Shown: piece by piece, positions 48,274-60,173 of the stretch
Layout of the letters: each line of letters opens with the position of its first letter
Position numbering within the stretch: position 1 is the first letter of the stretch
Source: Carnegiea gigantea
Lineage: Eukaryota; Streptophyta; Magnoliopsida; Caryophyllales; Cactaceae
DNA: 64,000 nt
Direction of reading: 5' to 3'
Assembly (NCBI GenBank): GCA_029747015.1
Contig: JAKOGI010001570.1
Coordinates: forward strand, 149,148 to 213,147
Translations under genes and position numbers: made by a program
The notes under the pieces: model-generated
Told to the model about the DNA's origin: nothing
The model's database searches: none
The model's input: only the letters and a program-made list of their open reading frames with translations

Positions 48274-49547
48274 TGATGGAGATCCCTCAATACAGCATGA
48301 TTTAGGCTTTCAAAACATTCAAGGAAAGCAGTATTCATCAGCCAAAGTTCCAAAGAAGACCCACTTTTTGTTAGGGCTCAAAACAGTAGCACCCGGGTTC
48401 ACTTCAGCAAAACAGCCCGGTTTTGTTCATCAAGTTACTTAGGCCTCCTTGAGGATAAGTCCAATACCTTTGCATATTTTGGTTCCTTAGATGTTAGCTA
48501 TCAAGACTAGCCAAGAATTCAAGTTGAATCAGGTGCAAGGTGAAGAACCAAGGCCACTTTGCAAACTACACTGGATCTACCCGGTTCTGCCCGGTTCTAT
48601 TTTCTTGCTGTCTTAGGCCGCCAAAAGTTGATTTAACCCCGATGTCCTAGCAAGGGGGCTTGTACACATCCTAAGGTCCCCCACCCCCAAAGTAAGGAAA
48701 TCAAGTCTAAGTCAATTCAAGCAAGAGAAAACTGATGCACAAAAACTGGCCAAAACGGCTCCTTTACACCCGGTTGGCTGTCTAAGTGGTTACTCCCACT
48801 TTCAGCCCTCCAATCCCATCTTGTTGCATTATTGGAAGTTAAGGGTGGTTAGAAGCACCATCATGGCTGCTTTTTGTCCTAATGAAGCGTACAACCTATG
48901 GCATGCAATGAGAGAAAGGCAAGGATGATCCGGTTGGCTAGCCATAAAGTGGTTGTTCCCAACAGCCTTTTTCTCTCCTCTCCATGTGCAAGCAGCCTTC
49001 TTAAGGCTAATTGGGGAGCTTAGTATGAGTTTAGTCTTTAATCTTTTGTTTAGCTAGCCTCATTGCTTGTAGTTAGCTTAGTTAAACATGCTTTGTTCTT
49101 AAATAGAATAAGCTAGTTTTAAGCTTAGTTAGAGATTTCCTAAGCATAAAAAACCTCTAATCCTTCTAGGCAGCCAAGGGGGGACATATATAAGTAGGCA
49201 AGAAGCTCATTTTGTAAATTAGATTTGAACTTTGAGTGAAAGAAGTTGAGCTTTGCTCCTTTGAGTTTCTTAAAACACTTTACGTGCTCATCATAGCTTA
49301 GGCCGAGTTAGGTGGTGATCAACTGAGTCTTAACTCTCATTAGGTGGTGTTTCTGTATTCTAATCAAGATTAAGGGTCCTAAGCTTGTTCTTGGTGGTGA
49401 TTTCTGTATCTAAGAATCAGTTTAGAAACACTTCATTTTGTCATCTTTCATTCGGATTCATCCTAATTCAAAGTTGAGTTTTCTTTGAACTTAGCTAACT
49501 TACATTCCCCTTTTGAGTGTGAATTGAATTGGTGCATTAATACATCA
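48274..49547 (+). mobile_element. Family C 5' LTR (1,274 bp)
   Basis: Starts TGATGGAGATCCCTC and ends AATACATCA before the primer site. The start matches the truncated 3' LTR at 51,481 and the minus-strand LTR start at 7,392, both of which follow polypurine tracts; this fixes the boundary. The preceding GGACA cannot be tested as a target duplication because the far end is lost. Confidence 0.7.
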
Positions 49548-49551
49548 ACTT

Positions 49552-49563
49552 TGGTATCAAAAC
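49552..49563 (+). other. Primer-binding site of family C element
   Basis: TGGTATCAAAAC, two changes from the initiator-Met site. Confidence 0.75.
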
Positions 49564-49670
49564 TGAGTTTCTCCTTGGCCTTGAAACCGGTCCCTATGTT
49601 CCAAAATAGCCTTGACACATTCCCCCAAACACAATCCCTAAACACAATCCATTTACATCCAAATCAGCCA

Positions 49671-50700
49671 TGAGTACGAGAATGAGTTTAACGTAAAGTT
49701 GTTTTGAAGAACAACCAAGCTATTTGAGCCTTACATCAAGAACTTAAGGATTCTAATCAAGAACTTAAGGCTCAAAATAAGTAGTTGAGAAGGCAACTTG
49801 GCAAAATGATGAAGCAAAAATAGAAAATGCTTGCTAGTCCCACTAGTTCTATCCACGGTGAGGAGGACTAGGTAGCAAGCAACCTCGTAAGTTCTTCTAA
49901 TGAGGAAGAACCACTGAGGAGGGGAAGAAGAGAACGAAGGCATCCCATTAACTCTAACAATTTTAGAGTTGAAATTCCAGAATTTGAAGGCAAACGTGAT
50001 CCAGATGAATTTTTAGAATGGTTACACACGGTTGAGCATATCTTTGAATACAAGGAGGTTCTACAAGACAAGAAGGTCAAGTTGGTTGCTCTTAGGCTTA
50101 GAAAGTACGCCTCCTTATGGTGCACGAACTTATGTGCCAAAACGGTGAGGAGTAGAAAGAGCAAAATCAGAACTGGGGAGAAGATGAAAGCCAAGTTAAA
50201 GTCACAGTCTCTACCCCCAACTTACATCTAAGATAGCTATTCCTAACTTCGTACCTAACTCAAGGCAACTTGAACGTTGAGGAATACACACGTGAGTTTG
50301 AGAAACTCCTTATCAAGTGTGACATTTCAAGAACCAGAAAGGCAAACTATTGCGGGGTACTTAGGAGGTCTTGAACGTAAGTACGCTAAGGTGGTGGAAT
50401 TGCAGTAATACTCCACCTTTGATGAAGTTTATATCCTTGCAACAAAGGAAGTCAAGGTCCTTTAAATATGAGTTTCTAAAACCTCCATCTCAAAATCAGC
50501 TCTTTAAGAAGGGAAGCCCCATTTCTATCCCTAAACCCACAACACCCATTCCCTTTAACCAACAAAAGAGCCAAACTCCACAGCAAAGCCTACCCCTACA
50601 ACCTAGACCTAATCCTACTCCTTTGGGCACTAAAAGGTGTTTTAAGTGACAAGGATTTGGGCACATAGCCGTGGATTGCACAAACCATAGGTTCATTACA
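49671..50700 (+). pseudogene. Family C gag, decayed
   Basis: An N-terminal region with a basic, Gln-rich stretch near 49,700-49,830 is followed by the capsid region near 49,965-50,220: IPEFEGKRDPDEFLEWL, HTVEHIFEYKEVLQDKKV, LRLRKYASLWCTNL, and KAKLKSQSLPPTYI, then a stop. After frame changes there is a polar linker (50,440-50,640) and a zinc knuckle near 50,630-50,680 (RCFK, stop, QGFGHIAVDC). The second Cys codon of the knuckle has become a stop. The capsid part is the best preserved gag of this type in the window. Confidence 0.8.
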
Positions 50701-51260
50701 CTAGCCGAATCGGAGGCAGTAAAGGAGGAAGAGAATGAGGAGGGAAAAAAAGATGATTTTGAGGAGAATCAAGAGGAGAACCAAGAAGAAGTTGAGCAGA
50801 AAGCTTATGAGGGAGAAAAGGTTGTTTTGAGAAGAGATTCTAGTGGTTTTCAAGGAGATGAAAATGAACAAAGAAAGAACATCTTCTACTCTAGGTGTAC
50901 GGTTTAAGATAAAGTATGTTCGTTGATCATAGATGGTAGCAGTTGTGCTAATACAGTTTCATTTAGCATGATTGAGAAACTAAGCCTCCAAGCTATGGCC
51001 CACCTATGCCCCTACAACATCTAATAGGTAAATCAAAATAAAGGGTTACAAGTTAACTCTCGGTGCTTCATCTCTTTCTCTATTGGAAAGAACTACCAAG
51101 AAGAGTCATAGGGTGACGTGATTCCTGTGGATGCATCCCATATCTTACTAGGAAGGTCATGGATGTATGCTCAGAAGGTTATGCACGATGGTTTTCTAAA
51201 CACATACTCTCTCTACAAGGGAGGTAAGAAGATCATCTTAGCACCTTTATCCCCTTACCA
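50701..51260 (+). pseudogene. Family C acidic linker and aspartic protease, decayed
   Basis: 50,701-50,907 codes for a very acidic Glu-rich linker ending in RKNIFYSRCTV and a stop. The protease follows with VCSLIIDGSSCANTVS near 50,920-50,965 (active-site position DGSS) and DVIPVDASHILLGRSWMYAQK near 51,117-51,180, which matches the family's conserved C-terminal block of the enzyme. Then come HDGFLNTYSLYKGGKKIIL and APLSPYQ. Only the stop codons separate this from a readable domain. Confidence 0.8.
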
Positions 51261-51480
51261 ACGCGATAAAAGTAAACCACAATAGAATCAAAAGCATTTG
51301 AAACTTTTTCTTACTTGTCACGAACCATTACTTAATGTTCAAGATGAGTACAAAGCTTTCAAGACCAGAAAAGGCTTATTTGGCTCAATAGCAATATTCC
51401 AGCCCGGCGAATTAAAGTCCACACTTAGCAGGGGATTATCTAGTAAAATTAAGGGCAAATTCTCTTCGACAAGGGGAGGA
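51261..51480 (+). pseudogene. Family C joint: protease-side sequence fused to integrase tail
   Basis: Within about 200 bp of the protease the translation is already the extreme pol C-terminus ([13 protein letters not shown], frame running into the LTR). RT, RNase H and integrase are missing. The DNA before the tail (GGCTTATTTGG, ATTCCAGCC) resembles the equivalent place at about 7,500. The polypurine tract CGACAAGGGGAGGA ends at 51,480. Confidence 0.55.
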
Positions 51481-51530
51481 TGGTGGAGATCCCCGAATAC
51501 AGCATGATTTAAGCTTTCATAACATTCAAG

Positions 51531-51532
<2 letters not shown>
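51481..51532 (+). mobile_element. Family C 3' LTR, first 52 bp only
   Basis: TGGTGGAGATCCCC onward matches 48,274-48,325 with a few differences and stops at ATTCAAGGA, where (TA)n begins. Confidence 0.75.
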
Positions 51533-51572
<40 letters not shown>

Positions 51573-51632
51573 CATATAGAGATATATACATACATATATA
51601 TATATATATACATATATAGATAGATATATACA

Positions 51633-51664
<32 letters not shown>

Positions 51665-52045
51665 CAGATATATATATATATATACATACATATATATTAT
51701 ATAATAAATATAGATATATATATACTATATATACATATCTATATACATAATATATATGTTATATACATATATATATATATAAATAAATACATATAGATAT
51801 ATATATGTATATAGATATACAATATATATAATATATGTATATATATATACACATATATATATAAATATATATATATAAATATATATATATTATATATATA
51901 TATATATACATACATATAGATTATAGATATATATATATATATATTATATATAGATATAATATATATGTATGTATATGCGCATACATATGTATACACACAC
52001 ACACACACACAACACATATATATATATATATATGTATGATGTATA
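51533..52045. repeat. AT microsatellite, about 510 bp
   Basis: (TA)n with interspersed CATA, GATA and TATATAAATA variants and a short (AC)n run near 51,994-52,010. It lies exactly between a truncated family C LTR and the LARD LTR. The Tyr/Ile repeat frames it produces on the minus strand are not genes. Confidence 0.95.
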
Positions 52046-55000
52046 TGTAACGCCCCCAAAATGCTAATGACATGGTTACTGATAATTGCAGCGGGAGACT
52101 TAGTAAACGAAGGCGCTACCGCCGTCCTGACAAGGACAAGGCTCACTAAAACTATTAAATCTTGCAACTCGTGATCACAATCACAAATTCTATTAAACTG
52201 AAACACTTCAAGACCAAAGTCCATAATGGTTCAACCATACCATGTACTAATTCACACTCCATACCACACGAGTAACTTGACCTTAAGGTTGATTCCAATG
52301 TTCATGCTATGCTGAATCCACTGTGAGCATCTGACGAGTTCCAGAAGGGCTTGCTAAAATTGAGAAACATGTGATACTTCATAACCTAAAATGGAAAACA
52401 TAAAAACAATTCGAAAATAGGAGCAAAACTCAGTACATACATCCCTATATTGTAAAATGAGCACAGAAATACTGGTGATGGGTACCCGTCTTTGCAATTC
52501 ATTTAGTTGGCAATAATAATGAAAATGAATGTAATATGAAACTGAATTGCTCATTATTATCTGGATGTGAACCCCTTGCACTGATATGATCTATACATAG
52601 GGGTACACCTGCCAATCCGATCAAGAGTTGGCCTGAAGCCGCGCGGGTAAGTGATGGGCTGACGCCCTATAGACGATAACTGACGGGGTCACAAGTTATA
52701 TGGCAAATCACTGTATAAACTGATTCATTGATAACTCATTAAGAGTTTGTAACTTGATAAATATGATCTGCTTTCTGAAGATACAGGCAATGGACGTACC
52801 TTGAGTCTTTAAAAATGACATCTGACTTGATAAATATGTTTTGACTTGATTACACTTATGCATAACGGGGAACGATAACTAGGCCTCAACTCTGTTTTAT
52901 AAAATAAATGTCACTGTAAGTATATATAATCAGTAAATGATCCTTACTCGCATAATTGAGTAAGTAAAAGTAGGTGTAACAGAAATTGAGTAATTATAAG
53001 GTATACATAACAAGTACTTGAACATAACTTCAAAACTGAATTGATGAAAGAAATCCAAAACTGAATTGATGAAAGTAATGAAATTCAATATGAAGTAAAT
53101 AGAAGTAAAATAGTCCAGTCCACAATGAGATAAATGATGTTACAGAGGAAAAGGCCTTGATAGTGATAATTGAGAGAATCGTTATGGCCTTTTCTGAAAT
53201 AAGGTGCTGATATGAGTTTCTCTCTCCACTTCTCATAATCATTCAAAAATCCACTTGATAAAAATTCCACCCCAAAATGAGTCATTGAACTCCATAGAAG
53301 CTATTAAGCTCACTAAGCCTGGTATTTTCTTTGTAAAATCCATAAGTGATTCACAGCTCATAAACTAACTCCCAATTTGTATATTTGTCTTCAGGACAAT
53401 TTTCAGAATTTTCCTCCAAGTATACGCTGCATAGAAATTGCAATAATAACCTAATTTACACCCAAACAGGTCAGTTTACTTCAAAAATTTATAATTTTCA
53501 TTCTAGACATCAAATGGAGACTTAAAACCCCAATATGAAAAGATTAAGAAGTCCCCAAAAACTTTCATTTACAATACAAATCACGATTCTCACAATAAGA
53601 TTCCCAAAATGGGACTAAAACATAAGTGTCTCAGTTTTGATCTCATTCTACGCAGCTTTGGTAAAACGACTATAACTTTTTCCACAGACCTCGGATTAAG
53701 GCGATTCAAGATGCATTTGAAAGCTAACACACTGAGGTAGTTACCCACCAAAAATCACAATTTTTCACTGGGCCAATCATTACCAGTTTAATCCCAAAAT
53801 CAGCCCTAATTTCCTGAAATTCCAACCCTTCACTGATTTAACTTTCTCTTCCTTTTTCATATAAAACTCACTTGAAATCATTTCAAATCACCACAATCAG
53901 ATATAAAATGATCATGTAAGGCCTCATATACATATACAAACTCTAAACAACTTCATGAATACATAATTACTAAATTCGTATCCAAAACAGGGCAGTTTTC
54001 TTCAAAATTCCATAACTCACTGATTACTCGTCCAAACTTCATGAAATTTTGCCAGAAAATCCCAAATAATATAGAGAAGATACAGTAAAAATTTCAGAAT
54101 TTTTGGCCAATCCTATAATTGCCAGAATTTTCGACAGTGGCCATTTAACAAAAGCAAAATCATGAAAAGCATGCTCTTGATCCAATACCCATGACTCCAA
54201 ACATCTCCAAACTCAATAAAAATTGCACAACAACTATCAATTTGATCATCCAAACAATAATCACAACTAAAACAACCCAAAAATTCAAAATAAAACAAGT
54301 TAGGGTTGTTGATTTACCTCACTTGAGGCTTGAAATAGAGAGAGGAGGAGGCTGTTTTGAGTGTTTTTAGGGGTTGGACAAGATAGCTAGCAGCAAGGGG
54401 AACTCGGGGCAGCTGGGAAGTGACCGGAAAAGTGGCCGGAACCACCAAAACTGGTGGCACAAAGGGGCAGCAGCTGCTGCCCCTGTTCTGGCGTGAGAGA
54501 GAGGGAGATGGGGAGAGATTAGTGTGATAATTTTGCTGAATTTTGTGGCTGGAAAAATCCTCAAGTAATAGATATATGTGGCTGGAAATTTTCCCCCCCA
54601 AAAGTAGCTTTTTGCTAATTAAAATTAGGTGCTAAAACGAGTAATTAGTGAAATAACAAAGATCGTAAAGTTTTGGGCTTTTGTTTTGGGCCCAACAAGC
54701 TACGTTTGGGCTTGAAGATTTTAAATCAAAATGTTGGTAACATTTTATATTACTCGGAATTAAAGTTTACCGAAGGTAAGAAAAGCATAATTTACTCACC
54801 GAGGCCTAATATCGATTAACCCGACATTTAATCAATCAATGAAACTCAAATTAACAATAAATGACACTTGAGTTGCAAAGTGGTACCCAACATGAAATAT
54901 CTTCACACCGGGATGATTAAATATGATAAATGAAGGTGAAAAATTTAAATAACATAATGAAACTCGTTAAATAAATAAATTAAGTGTAGTTGAATTTAAT

Positions 55001-55114
55001 AAACATGATTTGGTTAAACAAATAACCATGAATGAGTAAATGAATAAACATGATTAATGAAATAAATAAAGATGATTTGAATAAATAAATATGGGTTAGG
55101 GTTGGGTTATTACA
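52046..55114 (-). mobile_element. LARD LTR, 3,069 bp, minus orientation
   Basis: In plus coordinates it runs from TGTAACGCCCCC to GGGTTATTACA. It is followed at 55,115-55,127 by the polypurine tract (AAGGGGGAAAGAC in sense), so this is a 3' LTR. A near-identical inverted copy is at 60,174-63,210: 4 differences in the first 225 bases by eye. The leader region near 54,400-54,530 is GC-richer, with GGCAGCAGCTGCTGCC. The TATA-like CATATATC lies upstream in sense. The short frames inside recur in all copies and are not genes. Confidence 0.9.
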
Positions 55115-56385
55115 GTCTTTCCCCCTTAAAGAATTTCGTCCTCGAAACTTATAACACTTGTCAACTGCATGCAATGCTACTTTAAAACACATAGGCCATT
55201 GGTTCCCACAGCTTTCCTCTAAAGCAGTATCATTTGCCAAATGTACTCCGACTAAAGGTGTACGCATTATATACTTCTTAATCCCATATTTCAGTAGCAG
55301 ATCTGGATACTTATCACATAATAGCCTCAACGAACTCAATCACTTTGATTCAAAAGTGATATTCCCTTCAAAAGAAAAGAACATTGTTACTGCAAAGGAG
55401 GTATTCTACACTACTGACTCATAAAGCCTAAAGTGACGAGGACTCAAGTATCACTGATATCTAGTCTCCTAACACCCTTGACTAGGAAGGTATGACTTAA
55501 TTATATCTCATCTGCGACTTTGGTTATTTCTTTGTTGTGCTAGCACAACTGCTTTGTCAACCTTGTATCACCTCGACATGTACTTGAATTTCCCCTCTTA
55601 ATGCTTGCCTGCTGACCTTGCACTCAATGTTTCTTCTGGCTCACTCCAATATAATTAGACAGTGCTTGAGTTTATTCCCTTATCCAAAGGCAACCATCTG
55701 ATATTTCCAATACATCACATGATCTCCACTCATCAGACTACTCAAGGATCTGCTCCCGGTCGATAATGAGTAATGAAATGACCATAGTTAGGGATGAGAG
55801 TGATGAATTTCTCAGCTAAGCGAATCATTGCATACAAAAGAAATGAACAATGAGACTAAAAAAAACAAATAAAGGAAAGATTATCATAGGGTGGTTAGAA
55901 AGAAGATAACCATAAGTATATTATGAATTCTGAAATATAATGCCACAAGAATTGTGGTTTATCATATGAGGTCCAATAAATAATCAACTAAGGAGAAAGA
56001 GGGTTCGATTATACTTAGGTTTAACTAAGGAATTGGAAATAAGATAACAAGCACGGACCCTCAACTAGATGACTTAATAGCCACAAGTAACAAGACAAGC
56101 GCAATAGATAGATGGGACAAGCAAATGAAATAAATAGAAAAGATGGTGAAGGCCGAGGGCATAGGAGTGTTGACAACTATATAACGTTGAACAACAATGC
56201 GTTGCACATGTAACAATGGGATTAAAAAGACATGGAAGATCTCATTAGTATGAAATATTGGGTTGAAATGCAAGGAAGATTAAACAATATGGAATCGCGT
56301 TAAGATTTGAGGATAAGACAAGCAAACAATTTCAAGAATGACTTCAAAAGGGCATTCCCGCAAGAGATAGATTGTCAAAAGAACT
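55115..56385 (-). other. LARD interior, minus orientation, with chromodomain relic
   Basis: Polypurine tract at 55,115-55,127, then the chromodomain-like relic at 55,201-55,262 (sense TPLVGVHLANDTALEES), homologous in DNA to 32,341-32,400. No other coding signal. The frame 54,980-55,339 spans relic, polypurine tract and LTR start and is read as incidental. The interior stops at 56,385, at AAAAGAACT, where LTR sequence is joined. Confidence 0.7.
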
Positions 56386-57732
56386 CGTTAAATAAATAAA
56401 TTAAGTGTAGTTGAATTTAATAAACATGATTTGGTTAAACAAATAACCATGAATGAGTAAATGAATAAACATGATTAATGAAATAAATAAAGATGATTTG
56501 AATAAATAAATATGGGTTAGGGTTGGGTTATTACAGTCTTTCCCCCTTAAAGAATTTCGTCCTCGAAACTTATAACACTTGTCAACTGCATGCAATGCTA
56601 CTTTAAAACACATGGGCCATTGGTTCCCATAGCTTTCCTCTAAAGCAGTATCATTTGCCAAATGTACTCCGACTAAAGGTGTACGCATTATATACTTCTT
56701 AATCCCATATTTCAGTAGCAGATCTGGATACTTATCATATAATAGCCTCAACGAACTCAATCACTTTGATTCAAAAGTGATATTCCCTTCAAAAGAAAAG
56801 AACATTGTTACTGCAAAGGAGGTATTCTACACTACTGACTCATAAAGCCGAAAGTGACGAGGACTCAAGTATCGCTAATATCTAGTCTCCTGACACTCTT
56901 GACTAGGAAGGTATGACTTAATTATATCTCATCTGCGACTTTGGTTATTTCTTTGTTGTGCTAGCACAACTGCTTTGTCGACCTTGTATCACCTCGACAT
57001 GTACTTGAATTTCCCCTCTTAATGCTTGCCTGGCATAGCTCTGACCTTGTACTCAATGTTTCTTCTGGCTCACTCCTATATAATTAGACAGTGCTTGAGT
57101 TTATTCCCTTATCCAAAGGCAACCATCTGATATTTCCAATACATCACATGATCTCCGCTCATCAGACTACTCAAGGATCTGCTCCCGGTCGATAATGAGT
57201 AATGAAATGACCATAGTTAGGGATGAGAGTGATGAATTTCTCAGCTAAGTGAATCATTGCATACAAAAGAAATGAACAATGAAACTAAAAAAAAACAAAT
57301 AAAGGAAAGATTATCATAGGGTGGTTAGAAAGAAGATAACCATAAGTATATTATGAATTCTGAAATATAATGCCACAAGAATTGTGGTTTACCATATGAG
57401 GTCCAATAAATAATCAACTAAGGAGAAAGAGGGTTCGATTATACTTAGGTTTAACTGAGGAATTGGAAATAAGATAACAAGCACGGACCCTCAACTAGGT
57501 GACTTAATAGCCACAAGTAACAAGACAAGCGCAATAGATAGATGGGACAAGCAGATGAAATAAATAGAAAAGATGGTGAAGGCCGAGGGCATAGGAGTGT
57601 TGACAACTACATAACGTTGAACAACAATGCGTTGCACATGTAACAATGGGATTAAAAAGACATGGAAGATCTCATTAGTATGAAATATTGGGTTGAAATG
57701 CAAGGAAGATTAAACAATATGGAATCGCGTTA
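56382..57732 (-). repeat. Tandem duplicate of 54,961-56,302
   Basis: A direct repeat of the first 150 bp of the LTR, the polypurine tract and about 1.2 kb of interior, offset about 1,421-1,430 bp from its source. The left join shares GAACT between both parents. The right join shares GCGTTA between interior (ATCGCGTTAAGA) and LTR end (GGCGTTACAG). Confidence 0.9.
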
Positions 57733-57734
57733 CA
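57727..57734 (+). other. Last 8 bp of a lost LARD 5' LTR
   Basis: GCGTTACA, the terminal bases of this LTR, directly before GATT and the primer site. The rest of the 5' LTR is replaced by the minus-oriented duplicate. Confidence 0.7.
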
Positions 57735-57738
57735 GATT

Positions 57739-57750
57739 TGGTATCAGAGC
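57739..57750 (+). other. Primer-binding site of the plus-oriented LARD, perfect
   Basis: TGGTATCAGAGC, complementary to the 3' end of initiator-Met tRNA. Confidence 0.95.
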
Positions 57751-60173
57751 CTAAAGTTTTAAGGGCCACTGTGCGCTATCAAGTGTTTCTGAGTGAGCTA
57801 TCAAGGTATGCATGAGTTCTGTTAGACCAGTTAAATGAGTTGTTGACTACAAGTTCATCGGTATGGGCATATATGGAGAAATTTCATTTGGGTGACTCAA
57901 TCATTTGTTAATATCATGAGATTCACGCGTGAGCAAAGTGGATTGTGGAACTATTTGGATCACCTGTTGGTGAGGCATGTTCTCATTTATCTTGGAGGTG
58001 TATTGCACGTTTCATTTCTCTTATTTGTTTAAATTTCTATAATTGTGCACTCCGGGTGTGTAACCCGTTGAGTTATGAACTCCGGCGTGTGGCCGTTGAG
58101 CTATTAAAGTGTTTTTCTTCATTTCAGGTAGCTATTGTAAGGCTTTAAGCCTAGGACTTAACCCGTTTGTAGGCGGAACTCTGTCCGTTTTGCCCCAAGA
58201 TTTGAGAATTCTATTGAGGTGTGTTATTTTGTGGTTGAAACCCAATGTGGGGATGCTATTTGCAACTGTTTAAGGGATTAATACAGTGTCAAGTTAGATG
58301 TAAACCTCTAGATAAGGAAATACCTTCTGCGGCAATATCTTTGAGGTGAACCAGTATGAGACAAACACTACAATGAGTGCTTATGTATGGTGATAATAAT
58401 TAGTAGCTTATGATGTGCTACTTGGCATTATATGGGTGGTGCAAGTAAGATTTAGCTGTCATGTATCGGAATCATCTGGTTTTAACACTAAGACCTTACA
58501 TCAGCAATGCTCGCTCCCATTACTTCTTGTCATTGACTTATTGCTGCCCTAGTTACATTGAATTATTCAGAGGTATCATTTCTATTGCTGCTAACACTCT
58601 TTTGATTTGTAATGGAGTGTTTATGAAAACATGTCTAAGCAACCTTTCTTATTGGCGATTCAAACGCTGACAATTCAGTCATCACTGTGTTCATACTTTT
58701 ACTGCCACCTACATTAACACTTTACTTCTATTTGAGCACTCTTCATTTATAGCTTGAAAAGTCTTTGGTTGCTTCAGACCCAGTCATTGGGTGCCCTTTC
58801 GATAATTAAATGGATCCGTATTGTTTGCGTTTCTTTGGCACTGTAACATCATATTGGCATACTATTCTATGGCCATAACTACATCTTGTTGCTCAAGTTC
58901 TTTTGACAATCTATCTCTTGCGGGAATGCCCTTTTGAAGTCATTCTTGAAATTGTTTGCTTGTCTTATCCTCAAATCTTAACGCGATTCCATATTGTTTA
59001 ATCTTCCTTGCATTTCAACCCAATATTTCATACTAATGAGATCTTCCATGTCTTTTTAGTCCCATTGTTACATGTGCAACGCATTGTTGTTCAACGTTAT
59101 ATAGTTGTCAACACTCCTATGCCCTCGGCCTTCACCATCTTTTCTATTTATTTCATCTGCTTGTCCCATCTATCTATTGCGCTTGTCTTGTTACTTGTGG
59201 CTATTAAGTCACCTAGTTGAGGGTCCGTGCTTGTTATCTTATTTTCAATTCCTCAGTTAAACCTAAGTATAATCGAACCCTCTTTCTCCTTAGTTGATTA
59301 TTTATTGGACCTCATATGATAAACCACAATTCTTGTGGCATTATATTTCAGAATTCATAATATACTTATAGTTATCTTCTTTCTAACCACCCTATGATAA
59401 TCTTTCCTTTATTTGTTTTTTTAGTCTCATTGTTCATTTCTTTTGTATGCAATGATTCACTTAGCTGAGAAATTCATCACTCTCATCCCTAACTATGGTC
59501 ATTTCATTACTCATTATCGACCGGGAGCAGATCCTTGAGTAGTCTGATGAGCGGAGATCATGTGATGTATTGGAAATATCAGATGGTTGCCTTTGGATAA
59601 GGGAATAAACTCAAGCACTGTCTAATTATATTGGAGTGAGCCAGAAGAAACATTGAGTACAAGGTCAGAGCTAAGCCAGGCAAGCATTAAGAGGGGAAAT
59701 TCAAGTACATGTCGAGGTGATACAAGGTCGACAAAGCAGTTGTGCTAGCACAACAAAGAAATAACCAAAGTCGCAGATGAGATATAAGTAAGTCATACCT
59801 TCCTAGTCAAGGGTGTCAGGAGACTGGATATCAGCGATACTTGAGTTCTCGTCACTTTAGGCTTTATGAGTCAGTAATGTAGAATACCTCCTTTGCAGTA
59901 ACAATGTTCTTTTCTTTTGAAGGGAATATCACTTTTGAATCAAAGTGATTGAGTTCGTTGAGGCCATTATGTGATAAGTATCCAGATCTGCTACTGAAAT
60001 ATGGGATTAAGAAGCATATAATGCGTACACTTTTAGTCGGAGTACATTTGGCAAATGATACTGCTTTAGAGGAAAGCTATGGGAACCAATGGCCTATGTG
60101 TTTTAAAGTAGCATTGCATGCAGTTGACAAGTGTTATAAGTTTCGAGGACGAAATTCTTTAAGGGGGAAAGAC
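57751..60173 (+). other. LARD interior, plus orientation, non-coding, with chromodomain relic
   Basis: The leader (TTTTAAGGGCCACTG, then GAGCTATCAAG) matches the reverse complement of 36,240-36,320 in the older LARD. There is no gag or pol frame. The chromodomain-like relic lies at 60,026-60,082. The polypurine tract AAGGGGGAAAGAC is at 60,161-60,173. The interior is 2.4 kb against 4.1 kb in the older LARD. Small frames (57,945-58,148; 58,461-58,670; 59,008-59,220; 59,949-60,308) have no recognisable domains. Confidence 0.75.

Noticed and set aside
51509..52224. Tyr/Ile-repeat reading frames of 60-160 codons on the minus strand
   Set aside because: Direct translation of the (TA)n microsatellite; no coding signal.
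55090..55114. Telomere-like GGGTTAGGGTTGGG at the LARD LTR start
   Set aside because: Only two imperfect units, and it is the fixed 5' end of every LTR copy of this family (TGTAATAACCCAACCC), not telomeric DNA.
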